Positions 56,855-64,000 of a DNA stretch of 64,000 bases are shown piece by piece. Positions within the stretch are counted from its first letter, which is position 1. Each line of letters begins with the position of its first letter. Origin of the DNA: Thalassoroseus pseudoceratinae (GTDB taxonomy: Bacteria > Planctomycetota > Planctomycetia > Planctomycetales > Planctomycetaceae); assembly GCF_011634775.1 (NCBI RefSeq), contig NZ_JAALXT010000002.1:992001-1056000 (forward strand), given 5' to 3'. The translations under genes and the position numbers were made by a program. The notes under the pieces were generated by a model. That model was not told the DNA's origin. It was given only the letters and a program-made list of their open reading frames with translations, and made no database searches.

Positions 56855-58153
56855 ATGCCAACTTCGCTGCTTCACCCTCGCGATGAAATCATGCAAACGA
56901 TGGAGCGAATCTATCGCTATCGGATGACAACTACTTCGGGGGGCAACCTCTCCATCCGGGACGGTGAGGACGTTTGGATCACCCCGGCTCGGATCGACAA
57001 AGGTAGTCTCCGCCGCGATGACATTGTCTGTGTTGCGAAGTCTGGTGACGTTACCGGGCCACACCGCCCGTCCTCGGAGTTTCCGTTCCATCAAGCCATC
57101 TACGAGCGGCGTCCCGATTTCGGCGGCATTGTGCATGCTCACCCTGTAGCATTGGTTGCGTTCAGCATTGCCGGGCAGATTCCGCAAACCAGACTGTTTC
57201 CCCAAGCTCGGCATGTTTGCGGAAACGTCGGGTTTGCGCCGTACGCATTGCCGGGCAGTCAGAAACTCGCAGAGAACATCGCCGATGCCTTTGAAGATTC
57301 CGTTAACGCGGTGGTCTTGGAAAATCACGGGGTCGTCGTCGGCGGTCGTACGCTGTCCGATGCATATCAACGCTTCGAAACCCTAGAGTTCCTTGCCAAG
57401 ATCCTCATCAAAGCCGGTCACATCGGAGACGTGAACTCCCTGACCGATTCACAATTCTTGGCGTTCCAGAATCGACAAGTCGATGTGGCACAGACCGTGC
57501 AAGACAGCAGTTCCTCGCCGGAGATGTCCAGCAACGAAAAGGAGTTGCGACGACAGTTGAAGCAATTTGTTAGACGTGGATGTCGTCAGCGTCTCCTCAT
57601 TAGCACCGAAGGCAGTTTTTCGGCGAGACTCGGTGAGGACTCGTTCCTGATCACCCCGTCTCAACAAGACCGGGAGCAGCTGGATTTAGGCGACTTCGTG
57701 CGAGTTGACGGTGATGAATGCGAAGCCGGGAAGACACCGAGTCGGGCGAGTCGAGCTCATCAGGCGATCTATCGACGGTATCCCAAGGTGGAATCGATCG
57801 TGTTTGCCCACCCCGTCAACGCCACAGCGTTTAGCGTCACGCAAAGCAACTTGGATGCTCGCACGATCCCCGAGAGCTATCTCTTTCTTCGAGACGTCCG
57901 ACGAATCCCGTTTGGGCTGCCGTATCAGGATACCAACGCACTCGCGGATCAAATTTCGGTGGATCAACCAGTGGCCCTGTTAGAGAACGATGGGGTCTTG
58001 GTCATCGGGACCAGCGTGCTGGATGCGTTTGACCGGTTGGAAGTTCTGGAAGCTACCGCTGAGGCACTGATCAACACTCGTCCGCTAGGGCCGGTAACGT
58101 CGATGTCCGAGGAGGTGATTCAAGAACTCCGTGATGCATTCTTGTCAAAGTAG
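56855..58153 (+). CDS. Tandem class II aldolase/adducin protein with degenerate second domain
   Basis: A 432-residue protein with TAGGATG upstream; single-domain aldolases are about 215 residues, so this is a head-to-tail duplication. In the first half (1-200) the metal set is complete: Glu 75 in [10 protein letters not shown], His 94 and His 96 in [10 protein letters not shown], His 158 in [11 protein letters not shown]. The phosphate-binding SGGNLSIR is also present. In the second half (about 225-430) the aligned residues are Ala 298, Phe 317, His 319 and Asp 379 (ENDGV), so three of four ligands are lost. The first half should act as a fuculose-, ribulose- or rhamnulose-phosphate aldolase/epimerase-like enzyme, or a dehydratase; the second may be structural or regulatory. 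It is a single plus-strand gene. Confidence 0.9.
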   Translation: MPTSLLHPRDEIMQTMERIYRYRMTTTSGGNLSIRDGEDVWITPARIDKGSLRRDDIVCVAKSGDVTGPHRPSSEFPFHQAIYERRPDFGGIVHAHPVALVAFSIAGQIPQTRLFPQARHVCGNVGFAPYALPGSQKLAENIADAFEDSVNAVVLENHGVVVGGRTLSDAYQRFETLEFLAKILIKAGHIGDVNSLTDSQFLAFQNRQVDVAQTVQDSSSSPEMSSNEKELRRQLKQFVRRGCRQRLLISTEGSFSARLGEDSFLITPSQQDREQLDLGDFVRVDGDECEAGKTPSRASRAHQAIYRRYPKVESIVFAHPVNATAFSVTQSNLDARTIPESYLFLRDVRRIPFGLPYQDTNALADQISVDQPVALLENDGVLVIGTSVLDAFDRLEVLEATAEALINTRPLGPVTSMSEEVIQELRDAFLSK

Positions 58154-58289
58154 CCAAGTGAAAAAACGTTTGCGGAGCCTGTTGGAAATTCTCAGATGTG
58201 TGTTCTGTCGTGACGGGATGTGAGGCAACGTTGTCCTCGCATCACACGACGCATAGTTGACTGAATTTTAGATCGATTGGGAGCGTCAA

Positions 58290-58655
58290 ATGTCGTGCAA
58301 GATCACCGAAGTTGACAGTGGCAAGATTGTTGAAATCGAAATCTCAGGCAAACTCACTTCGGAAGCCTACGGGATGTTCGTTCCGCTGATGGAACAAAAA
58401 ATTCAGCAGTTCGGCAAAGTGCGGATGCTCGTTGTGCTGCATGATTTCCACGGCTGGGAACTCAGTGCGTTATGGGAAGACATCAAATTCGATGCCAAGC
58501 ATTTCAGCGACATCGAGCGTTTGGCACTTGTCGGCGAGAGCAAATGGGAAAAAGGAATGTCTGTGTTCTGCAAGCCGTTTACAACAGCCAAGATCAAGTA
58601 CTTTGATCAGGGCGAACTTGCCGAAGCTCGCCAGTGGATTCAGTCCGAGGATTGA
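58290..58655 (+). CDS. SpoIIAA-like (STAS-fold) protein
   Basis: A 121-residue protein with GGGAGCG before the ATG. It matches the SpoIIAA-like family (PF11964 type): MLVVLHDFHGWELSALWEDI in the middle, FDAKHFSDIERLALVG and WEKGMSVFCKPFTTAKIKYF near the end. These are STAS-like single-domain proteins related to anti-sigma factor antagonists, but the serine phosphorylation site of true SpoIIAA is not recognised here. It is cytoplasmic. The function is unknown; signalling and membrane-stress roles have been suggested for relatives. Its last 16 bases overlap the convergent sulfatase gene. Confidence 0.88.
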   Translation: MSCKITEVDSGKIVEIEISGKLTSEAYGMFVPLMEQKIQQFGKVRMLVVLHDFHGWELSALWEDIKFDAKHFSDIERLALVGESKWEKGMSVFCKPFTTAKIKYFDQGELAEARQWIQSED

Positions 58656-60064
58656 TCGCCGGCATCCCGTGGCAATTCTGAATTCCATTCGCGGATCGCT
58701 TTGTGAAGGCGATCCGCAACTTTCGGGTTCGCGTCGACTAGGTTATTGGTTTCGGCAGCGTCTTCCGACAAGTCATAAAGTTGTGGACTGCTGCCGTCGT
58801 AGTTGACCGTGAATTTCCACTGACCGTCACGCACGGCTAAGTCTGGGTTGTCCTCATCGTATCCATGACCAAAACCCGGGCGGTCTGGTGGACGTCGCCA
58901 GAAGATCGGCGATTGTCGACTCTGCTTTGAATGCCCGAGCAGCGTCTCCGCGAGATTTTCGCCATCGAGTTTTGCGTTCTTTGGCACGTTGACATGACAG
59001 ATGTCGTAAAGGGATCGGTTGAGGTCGAGTGCGCAGAACACGGATTCCTCGTTGACCGTGCCGGTCTTTTCTTTCGCGAGCAATCCTGGTCCCCACGTAA
59101 TGAGTGGCGAACGGATTCCGCCTTCGTACAGCCAAGTCTTCCCGCCACGCAATGGGTCGGACGAACCGGCACCGACATCATGACCGTTGTCCGAACAGAG
59201 GACGATCAAAGTCTGACGGCGAAGTTCTTCGTCATTACGAATTCGGTTGAACAACGCCGCGAGTTGTTCGTCCAACGCATCTAGCACACCGTGATAGAGT
59301 GCTCGACGACCATCCTTCCATTTTTCGAGCGGTGGAAAGAACGGGGCGTGCACATCGTCCGGCCAAACATTCACATAGAATGGCTTCTTGTCGGCCTGTG
59401 CTTGATCGATGAACTTCAACGCCGCTTCGACAAATCCGCCAGTGATTTCAGAGCGTTGCATCCACGTGACCGGTTCGCCCAATCGCACAGCCTTTTGCCA
59501 AATTCGGCCCGGTTTTTCCCAGCCAGGTTGCATCGTCAGTGGGAGAAGCTTGGCTCCCATGCCTTCAAAATTTGTCAGGCTTTGATCGAATCCATACGCG
59601 GTGATCGGCGGTGCGTTGTCGACATCTCGTTGCCCACCCATATGCCATTTGCCAAAATGCCCGGTTGCATAACCCGCTCGCTGAAGTTCACGGGCTAGCA
59701 TGGGGGCTTTGACATCCAGCCATTGAGCCATCCCACGTTCCCGATTGCTTCGTCGATTGTTCAAGTACGACGTAATCCGCCAACGTTGCGGGTATTGTCC
59801 CGTGGAAATTGCGACGCGTGACGGAGAGCAAATCGGCGAGTTGACATAAAACTGCGTGAAGCGAATTCCTTCAGACGCGAGTTGGTCAATATGCTGAGTC
59901 CGCGGGCCTTGGCCATCGAAGCAGGACAAGTCCGTCCAGCCCATGTCGTCGATAAACACCAAGATCACATTCGGGTGTTCGGGGCCACGGTCTATTGCGG
60001 AGACGGATCGGCATGGGAGAGAAAACAAGACCGCAAGGACAAGCCAGAAGGTTGATTTCCACAT
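58640..60064 (-). CDS. Secreted sulfatase
   Basis: About 474 residues from the ATG at 60064, which starts a signal peptide (KSTFWLVLAVLFSLPCRSVS); an ATG 24 codons upstream is less likely. The motif set is complete: VILVFIDDMGWTDLSCF (metal Asp pair), PICSPSRVAISTGQYPQRW (formylglycine Cys about 79), GHFGKWHMGGQRD, CSDNGHDVGAG and the closing YDLSEDAAETNNLVD. It is of the arylsulfatase type with an intact CxPSR, unlike the sulfatase at 40387-41850. Substrate unknown, probably a sulfated polysaccharide. The gene is convergent with the SpoIIAA-like gene, overlapping it by 16 bases. Confidence 0.92.
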   Translation of the reverse strand: MWKSTFWLVLAVLFSLPCRSVSAIDRGPEHPNVILVFIDDMGWTDLSCFDGQGPRTQHIDQLASEGIRFTQFYVNSPICSPSRVAISTGQYPQRWRITSYLNNRRSNRERGMAQWLDVKAPMLARELQRAGYATGHFGKWHMGGQRDVDNAPPITAYGFDQSLTNFEGMGAKLLPLTMQPGWEKPGRIWQKAVRLGEPVTWMQRSEITGGFVEAALKFIDQAQADKKPFYVNVWPDDVHAPFFPPLEKWKDGRRALYHGVLDALDEQLAALFNRIRNDEELRRQTLIVLCSDNGHDVGAGSSDPLRGGKTWLYEGGIRSPLITWGPGLLAKEKTGTVNEESVFCALDLNRSLYDICHVNVPKNAKLDGENLAETLLGHSKQSRQSPIFWRRPPDRPGFGHGYDEDNPDLAVRDGQWKFTVNYDGSSPQLYDLSEDAAETNNLVDANPKVADRLHKAIREWNSELPRDAGDQSSD

Positions 60065-60223
60065 CAGAGCGCTCTCGATCGAGTGATTGGCTTTGTTTCG
60101 TTGGTCGAACCTCGTTTCAGAAATGGACTCCATCAAACGAGCACCAACAGTTCCTCACCCTATCGCTTGTCTGTTTCGGAAGCAAACCCATGGGGCGTCT
60201 TGAAGCGGCTTGGTTGATCCACG

Positions 60224-60258
60224 AAAAAACCGGGGTTCAGCAGTTGCCGAACCCCGGT
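60224..60258 (-). terminator. Intrinsic terminator of the second DUF1559 gene
   Basis: On the minus strand, GAACCCCGGT-type arms at 60258-60249 and 60238-60229 form a perfect 10-bp GC-rich stem with a ten-base loop, followed by a run of six Ts. It starts 38 bases after the DUF1559 stop codon. This is a canonical Rho-independent terminator. Confidence 0.9.
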
Positions 60259-60295
60259 CAAAATTTGTTGCCGAACCTTCGATGTGCCAATTCGA

Positions 60296-61651
60296 TTATT
60301 CGAAGTTGCCTTTGACGAAGGTATCGGTGTTCAAGAACGTTCCGGTGTAGACTTCAAACGCGTTAACTTCGCAGGTGCCGTCGGTGTAACCATCGGTTTG
60401 GTTTGAACCGTTTTCTGCTGGGAAACCTGGGTTGAAGAATCCGTCGCCGTTGAGGTCGGCAATTTGCTTGACCGAACCGTCAGCCATCAGGACGTTCGCA
60501 CCACCACGGTGAACGCCGAACCAGTCGCGGAGGTCTTGCAGAATGACTCTGTCATCGAAGGTCGCCGTATCGTCACCGGTTGGGGTCGTCCCGCCGACCG
60601 TGACCGGATTTGCGTATTCGCTCTCTGGATAGTTCGAGGAGCCAACCACGGTTCCAACTGTCGGGAAAGTTAGTGGCAAGAACTTGTCGACCAGCACGAG
60701 ATGAGGAGCGGCTCCACCAGCACCTTTGACCAATTTGATGGAGCTGCCGTTCCAGTATGCAGGACCGTCATTGAAAGACTCAGCCAATCGTGCACCAGCG
60801 GTCAAACCTGCATCCGTGATGGAACCGTCGAGGTTCAGCAGCGTTTCTTTGAGGATAGCTTCGCCGATGTCTCCAGGTGCCCCGTCGGCCAACATTCCGA
60901 TTGAGCTTCCAGGAACGTCAGCTTGGCTGATTTGGTTTTGTGTCAGCGGGCCTTTGGTGTTCAGAATGCTTTTCAGGTCGCTACCGTCGGTCCGGGCATC
61001 TGGTCCGCTGGCGACAATGTTGGTGTCGACCCAACGGCCTTGTTTACCGGCAGAGTCGGTCATGCCAAGTGTATTGGCGCTAGCCAATCGTGGTTCGCTA
61101 CGCACCATGTGCCAACCGGAAACGTAGTTGGAGTTGTAGCCTTTTCGGACCGTCTCACCGACCATCTCGGCTGCGGAATCGTAGGTGACGCCTTCGTAGG
61201 TGAGGTTGCCCGCGGCGAGAGCACCACAGATCCCTTTGTCTTGACGATCGTAGAACGAGCCTTGGCCGTTGTTCGTGCTACCGCCGAGGAGGTCGTTCAG
61301 TTTTTCCATGCCCTTGAGTTCGTTCGATGGGCAACGGATTTCGTTGGGATTTCCGGCATTGACGCTGACCATGTCGGCAACCCAGCCGTAGGTGTCCCAA
61401 CAACCGTCACGTTTGGAGTCGTAGGCACCGGAGCAAAGTCGTTTTTGCGGGTCTTTATCGGAGAATGCGTACAAGGCAATTCCGATTTGCTTGAGATTGC
61501 TGCGGCACTGTGTCGAGCGAGCAGCTTCCCGAGCGGATTGAATGGCTGGCAATAACAAGGCGATCAGAATCGCGATGATCGAGATCACAACAAGAAGTTC
61601 AATCAGGGTGAAACCGCGACGTTGCGGCTTTGTCACATTCGAGCGTTTCAT
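60296..61651 (-). CDS. DUF1559 prepilin-type protein, second copy
   Basis: A 451-residue protein, about 110 residues longer than the copy at 27573-28586. The ATG has AGAGGA upstream. The prepilin signal [19 protein letters not shown] is followed by [14 protein letters not shown]. The globular domain ends with [18 protein letters not shown] (the family's H-x9-DG block), then [13 protein letters not shown], a calcium-loop-like stretch, and further residues with Cys (TCEVNAFEV). No small lipoprotein gene follows; instead a strong terminator does. It is probably a surface pseudopilin-like protein; function unknown. Confidence 0.95.
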   Translation of the reverse strand: MKRSNVTKPQRRGFTLIELLVVISIIAILIALLLPAIQSAREAARSTQCRSNLKQIGIALYAFSDKDPQKRLCSGAYDSKRDGCWDTYGWVADMVSVNAGNPNEIRCPSNELKGMEKLNDLLGGSTNNGQGSFYDRQDKGICGALAAGNLTYEGVTYDSAAEMVGETVRKGYNSNYVSGWHMVRSEPRLASANTLGMTDSAGKQGRWVDTNIVASGPDARTDGSDLKSILNTKGPLTQNQISQADVPGSSIGMLADGAPGDIGEAILKETLLNLDGSITDAGLTAGARLAESFNDGPAYWNGSSIKLVKGAGGAAPHLVLVDKFLPLTFPTVGTVVGSSNYPESEYANPVTVGGTTPTGDDTATFDDRVILQDLRDWFGVHRGGANVLMADGSVKQIADLNGDGFFNPGFPAENGSNQTDGYTDGTCEVNAFEVYTGTFLNTDTFVKGNFE

Positions 61652-61775
61652 CGAGTCCTCTTCCTCTAGTCACCAAATTGGGTCATGTTGCCTCGAAGAC
61701 ATCTCCGAGCGCAATGCGAGACAGTTCAAGCTTCTACCATCAACAGTGGTGGTCTTCCCGGACCAAGACGAGTGC

Positions 61776-62030
61776 ATGCACGCAGATCAGTTGATCGCAG
61801 TATCCATTGCGGTCAACACGCTGGCGATCGTCATTCCTGAGTACTACGACCGATATATTTTGGGAGTGTGTGGAGCATTGATGTCTGATCCATCAACTTT
61901 CCTACATGATTTACTGGAAAGTTTGGTCAACAACCGAGCAATCAAGATTGATAGAGAACGGTTACGTGGCTTGACCAACTCTTGCGTGAGAACTCTAATT
62001 GCGGAATGTGAGCTTTTTGTGAAGCTGTAG
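61776..62030 (+). CDS. Possible small hypothetical protein
   Basis: An open frame of 84 codons starting MHADQLIAVSIAVNTLAIV and ending LIAECELFVKL. The amino-acid composition looks protein-like (a hydrophobic N-terminal half, then helical charged stretches such as LVNNRAIKIDRERL), but no family is recognised. The frame stays open upstream into the antisense of the DUF1559 gene. The ribosome site is only a weak AGACGAG. It may be a real small gene, a fragment of a decayed gene, or chance. Confidence 0.3.
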   Translation: MHADQLIAVSIAVNTLAIVIPEYYDRYILGVCGALMSDPSTFLHDLLESLVNNRAIKIDRERLRGLTNSCVRTLIAECELFVKL

Positions 62031-62260
62031 CGAGTTTCTCAATAATTTGAGGAGGCGCAAAGAAACTACCTAGACCGTATGGAAGTCTTCTGTATCTGCG
62101 GCGAACGCAAAGAAGACATGGTTTCCAGGCACTCAATAGAAAGAACCTGTTACGACTAGGTGTGAGCCACTCGTGGGGCGATGGTTTTTGATTGCGAAAT
62201 CAATGGCAAACCGTTTGCAGTATTAGGTAAACTCACATTCGAATGACAAGTGAGCTGATT

Positions 62261-62289
62261 ACTAGTTTTTTCGTGAGAGTACTAGTTTT
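62261..62289. repeat. Two copies of ACTAGTTTT, 20 bases apart
   Basis: ACTAGTTTT occurs at 62261-62269 and 62281-62289. Its ACTAGT core is a perfect palindrome, so the copies can act either as a direct repeat or as two arms of a small hairpin. They lie just after the stop codon of the minus-strand FAD oxidoreductase gene. The significance is unclear. Confidence 0.45.
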
Positions 62290-62300
62290 GGCGGGATGAG

Positions 62301-63512
62301 CTAGGCGGCTTCTCGATGAGAACTCGAAGAGAGTGTGCTCCAAGTTGCTAGTTCCCACGGGCACTTAGCAACCTGAGGGCGTGGCCATTGATCGCTAACC
62401 GCCTCTGATGGTTGACCGGATGGTGGTTGCAGGCGGTCAAGAATTTCCGTCGCCAGTTGGGGAGCGAGGACGAGTTTCGTCGGCCACGCCGTCAATATGT
62501 TGCCGGTTTCGTCGACTTGGTAAGTTTCCGGACGACCACCGTTCGAAGTGCGTCCTTCAGCACGATCAACGCGATACGTGGCCCACTCCACATTCGAGAA
62601 ATCAATCTTCGGAAGAACTACGGATAGTTCAGCCTGCGCACTCGCAATCAATTCGCGAGCCGATTGTGTGACCCCGGTTTCCGAAAGTTGTCCGCCAATT
62701 TGCCAAACGGTTCGATTTTCAGAATCCATATCGCTAGTGATCGTCACGCGTGTCTTCGCACCGTCCACGCAATGACCATTTAGTCTCGGCAGCGGACCCC
62801 GTGCAAGCACCATATGCAGTGGTCGACGTTGCATGGTTTGCGAATTCAATCCAGCTTGTCGGCGGAGCGTGGCATTTCCAGCCCCAGCGGTGAAGATGAT
62901 TTGCGTTGGAGCTACCGTCAACGTTTCTTCCGTATTCGGGTGAACGAAGCGGATTGACTGAACTTGCCCATTCCGCGCAAGTTCAAACTCAGTTCGATCA
63001 GCATCGACTTGAATGATCGAATCCTGATGCTTTGAAGCCAAGTTCTTGATCAGACCGGCGGGCGAAATGACTTGTTCTTCCAAACGGGCTACAGTGCCCG
63101 GCACACCGTCTAAGGCTTCCGGACGGTCTTGGTGATCCAAGTTTTGCGGAGCCACTCGCAATCCGAATTTTGCTCCGATCATCCCGAGACGTGACGAGAC
63201 GGAATCGGTTCGCCATAGATAGCAACTGTCACTCCGAACGGGAGTTTCGGAGAGATCCGGCTGACGCTTTCCGCTGAGACAATCCCGCCAGATTTGGGGC
63301 ATCTCACGGATGGCCGCCGCCGAACCGGTGAGCAATCCTTGCAACGTGTATTTGAGTCCGCCGTGGATGATTCCCTGGGACGCGACCGTCTGACCAGTTC
63401 CCAACGCAGATGCTTCAATAAGTATCGCCGAATACCCAGCACGGATGGCATCGTCCAACAACCACAAGCCTGCAACACCACCACCGAAGATCACCAGATC
63501 ACGCTGCAACAT
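62301..63512 (-). CDS. FAD-dependent oxidoreductase (DAO-type)
   Basis: About 403 residues from the ATG at 63512, with GAGGAA eight bases upstream; ATGs at 63539 and 63557 are less likely. The N-terminus holds the FAD loop RDLVIFGGGVAGLWLLDDAI, then ILIEASALGTGQTVASQGIIHGG and LKYTLQGLLTG, in the style of glycerol-3-phosphate dehydrogenase and D-amino-acid oxidase-type flavoproteins. IIFTAGAGNATLRRQAG lies in the middle. The C-terminal YRVDRAEGRTSNGGRPETYQ is typical. No signal peptide. It starts 38 bases after an HlyD-type adaptor gene on the same strand. The substrate is unknown. Confidence 0.88.
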   Translation of the reverse strand: MLQRDLVIFGGGVAGLWLLDDAIRAGYSAILIEASALGTGQTVASQGIIHGGLKYTLQGLLTGSAAAIREMPQIWRDCLSGKRQPDLSETPVRSDSCYLWRTDSVSSRLGMIGAKFGLRVAPQNLDHQDRPEALDGVPGTVARLEEQVISPAGLIKNLASKHQDSIIQVDADRTEFELARNGQVQSIRFVHPNTEETLTVAPTQIIFTAGAGNATLRRQAGLNSQTMQRRPLHMVLARGPLPRLNGHCVDGAKTRVTITSDMDSENRTVWQIGGQLSETGVTQSARELIASAQAELSVVLPKIDFSNVEWATYRVDRAEGRTSNGGRPETYQVDETGNILTAWPTKLVLAPQLATEILDRLQPPSGQPSEAVSDQWPRPQVAKCPWELATWSTLSSSSHREAA

Positions 63513-63550
63513 GTCGAATTCCTCGTCCCGATCATTCATGCAAAGTTGGC

Positions 63551-64000
63551 TTACCAAAGATGACTTTGAGCAAATTCAACCACGTCACCAAATAGCACGT
63601 AGAAGAGACTCTTTTGACCACAGTGAATCTTTCCGCGGACTTCGGCTCCGATTCGGCGTTGGTCGATTTGAGCGGCGTCCACGTCCACATGCACATCGAT
63701 CACACTGCCCTCGGTTGCGGAGACGCTTGTGCGGGTCGCGATTTCACCGAGGCTCCCCGAGAACCGACGCTCCGGATCGGTCGCCAACACGAAATCGACT
63801 GGCAACTCATGCGAACTCGACTGCGTCGAGGCTTCGAGAAGATGACCCAAACGACGTTCCGGCAACTTGAGTTCCAGACGCCAAGGACCATCTTCGTTCA
63901 TGACTTCCAGCAAACGCTCGCCACGTCGGACGGGACGACTTTGTAGAAGCTGCTCGACTTGGAATGTGGAAACCGTTCCATCGATCGGAGCCCGGACTGT
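63551..64000 (-). CDS. HlyD-family periplasmic adaptor (membrane fusion protein), 5' part outside window
   Basis: Only the last 149 codons lie in the window; the frame remains open to its edge. The visible start is TVRAPIDGTVSTFQVEQLL, the second half of the biotin-lipoyl-like motif typical of HlyD/RND adaptors. It continues with GERLLEVMNEDGPWRLELKL and a beta-barrel-like region (RRIGAEVRGKIHCGQKSLFYV), ending VVEFAQSHLW. Adaptors link inner-membrane pumps to outer-membrane exit channels. Its partner transporter is presumably beyond the window. The FAD oxidoreductase gene follows. Confidence 0.82.
   Translation of the reverse strand, partial: TVRAPIDGTVSTFQVEQLLQSRPVRRGERLLEVMNEDGPWRLELKLPERRLGHLLEASTQSSSHELPVDFVLATDPERRFSGSLGEIATRTSVSATEGSVIDVHVDVDAAQIDQRRIGAEVRGKIHCGQKSLFYVLFGDVVEFAQSHLW

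Larger units (their letters stand above)
61652..62300. other. Intergenic region, mostly without recognised features
   Basis: About 650 bases between two minus-strand genes, of lower GC than neighbours by eye. It must carry the DUF1559 promoter. It includes one short plus-strand frame (61776-62030), listed separately, and a repeated ACTAGTTTT (62261-62289). No RNA gene or strong hairpin was found. Confidence 0.4.

Overview
The window looks like ordinary chromosome from a bacterium of the phylum Planctomycetota (class Planctomycetia). The reasoning rests on family content: two pairs of a secreted c-type cytochrome PSD protein (DUF1587/1592/1588/1585 set) with a Tat-exported DUF1552 protein, three secreted sulfatases, two DUF1559 prepilin-like proteins, DUF1080-type domains, a Tat-exported Gfo/Idh/MocA oxidoreductase, a cysteine-rich YTV-type wall protein and a histone H1-like lysine-rich protein. 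Base composition is moderate and even. I see no insertion sequence, prophage, integron, CRISPR array, rRNA or tRNA gene.

Layout. 1-13.9 kb, all on the minus strand: Gfo/Idh/MocA oxidoreductase, sulfatase, PSD cytochrome and DUF1552 protein (probably one transcription unit), a large TPR protein, a metallopeptidase-like protein, and a metallophosphatase-like protein with an endonuclease/exonuclease/phosphatase-family protein. 14.1-17.3 kb: a mannitol dehydrogenase-family enzyme translationally coupled to an NCS1-type permease. 18-25.5 kb, plus strand: second PSD/DUF1552 pair, an unrecognised secreted protein and a sialidase-DUF1080 fusion. 25.6-29.1 kb, minus strand: exported HAD phosphatase, DUF1559 protein with a lipoprotein, and a short DUF542 protein. 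29.4-38.5 kb: outer-membrane barrel candidate, membrane metallophosphoesterase, H1-like protein, sugar-phosphate isomerase, YTV protein, ribosomal protein L32, DUF1294 protein and a transglutaminase-like exported protein. 38.5-45 kb, minus strand: TrhO-RluA fusion, sulfatase, MenC-like enolase-superfamily enzyme and a lid-less Hsp70. 45.1-56.6 kb: HAD hydrolase, membrane protein with a spermidine-synthase-like domain, secreted FAD oxidoreductase, AKR/TauD pair, HEAT-type protein, ZIP transporter. 56.8-64 kb: duplicated class II aldolase, SpoIIAA-like protein, sulfatase, second DUF1559 protein, FAD oxidoreductase and the end of an HlyD-type adaptor.

How the genes fit together: much of the window encodes exported enzymes that could act on sulfated or sialylated glycans and their sugars (sulfatases, sialidase-like protein, DUF1080 domains, sugar oxidoreductases, sugar isomerase, polyol dehydrogenase), alongside housekeeping and cell-envelope genes. 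I found no clear defence island or other wholly new multi-gene system. The observations most worth following are single-gene architectures: the TrhO-RluA fusion, the tandem aldolase with a catalytically stripped second half, the sulfatase with a CHMSR active-site motif, the HExxxH peptidase-like protein, and the YTV and H1-like low-complexity proteins.
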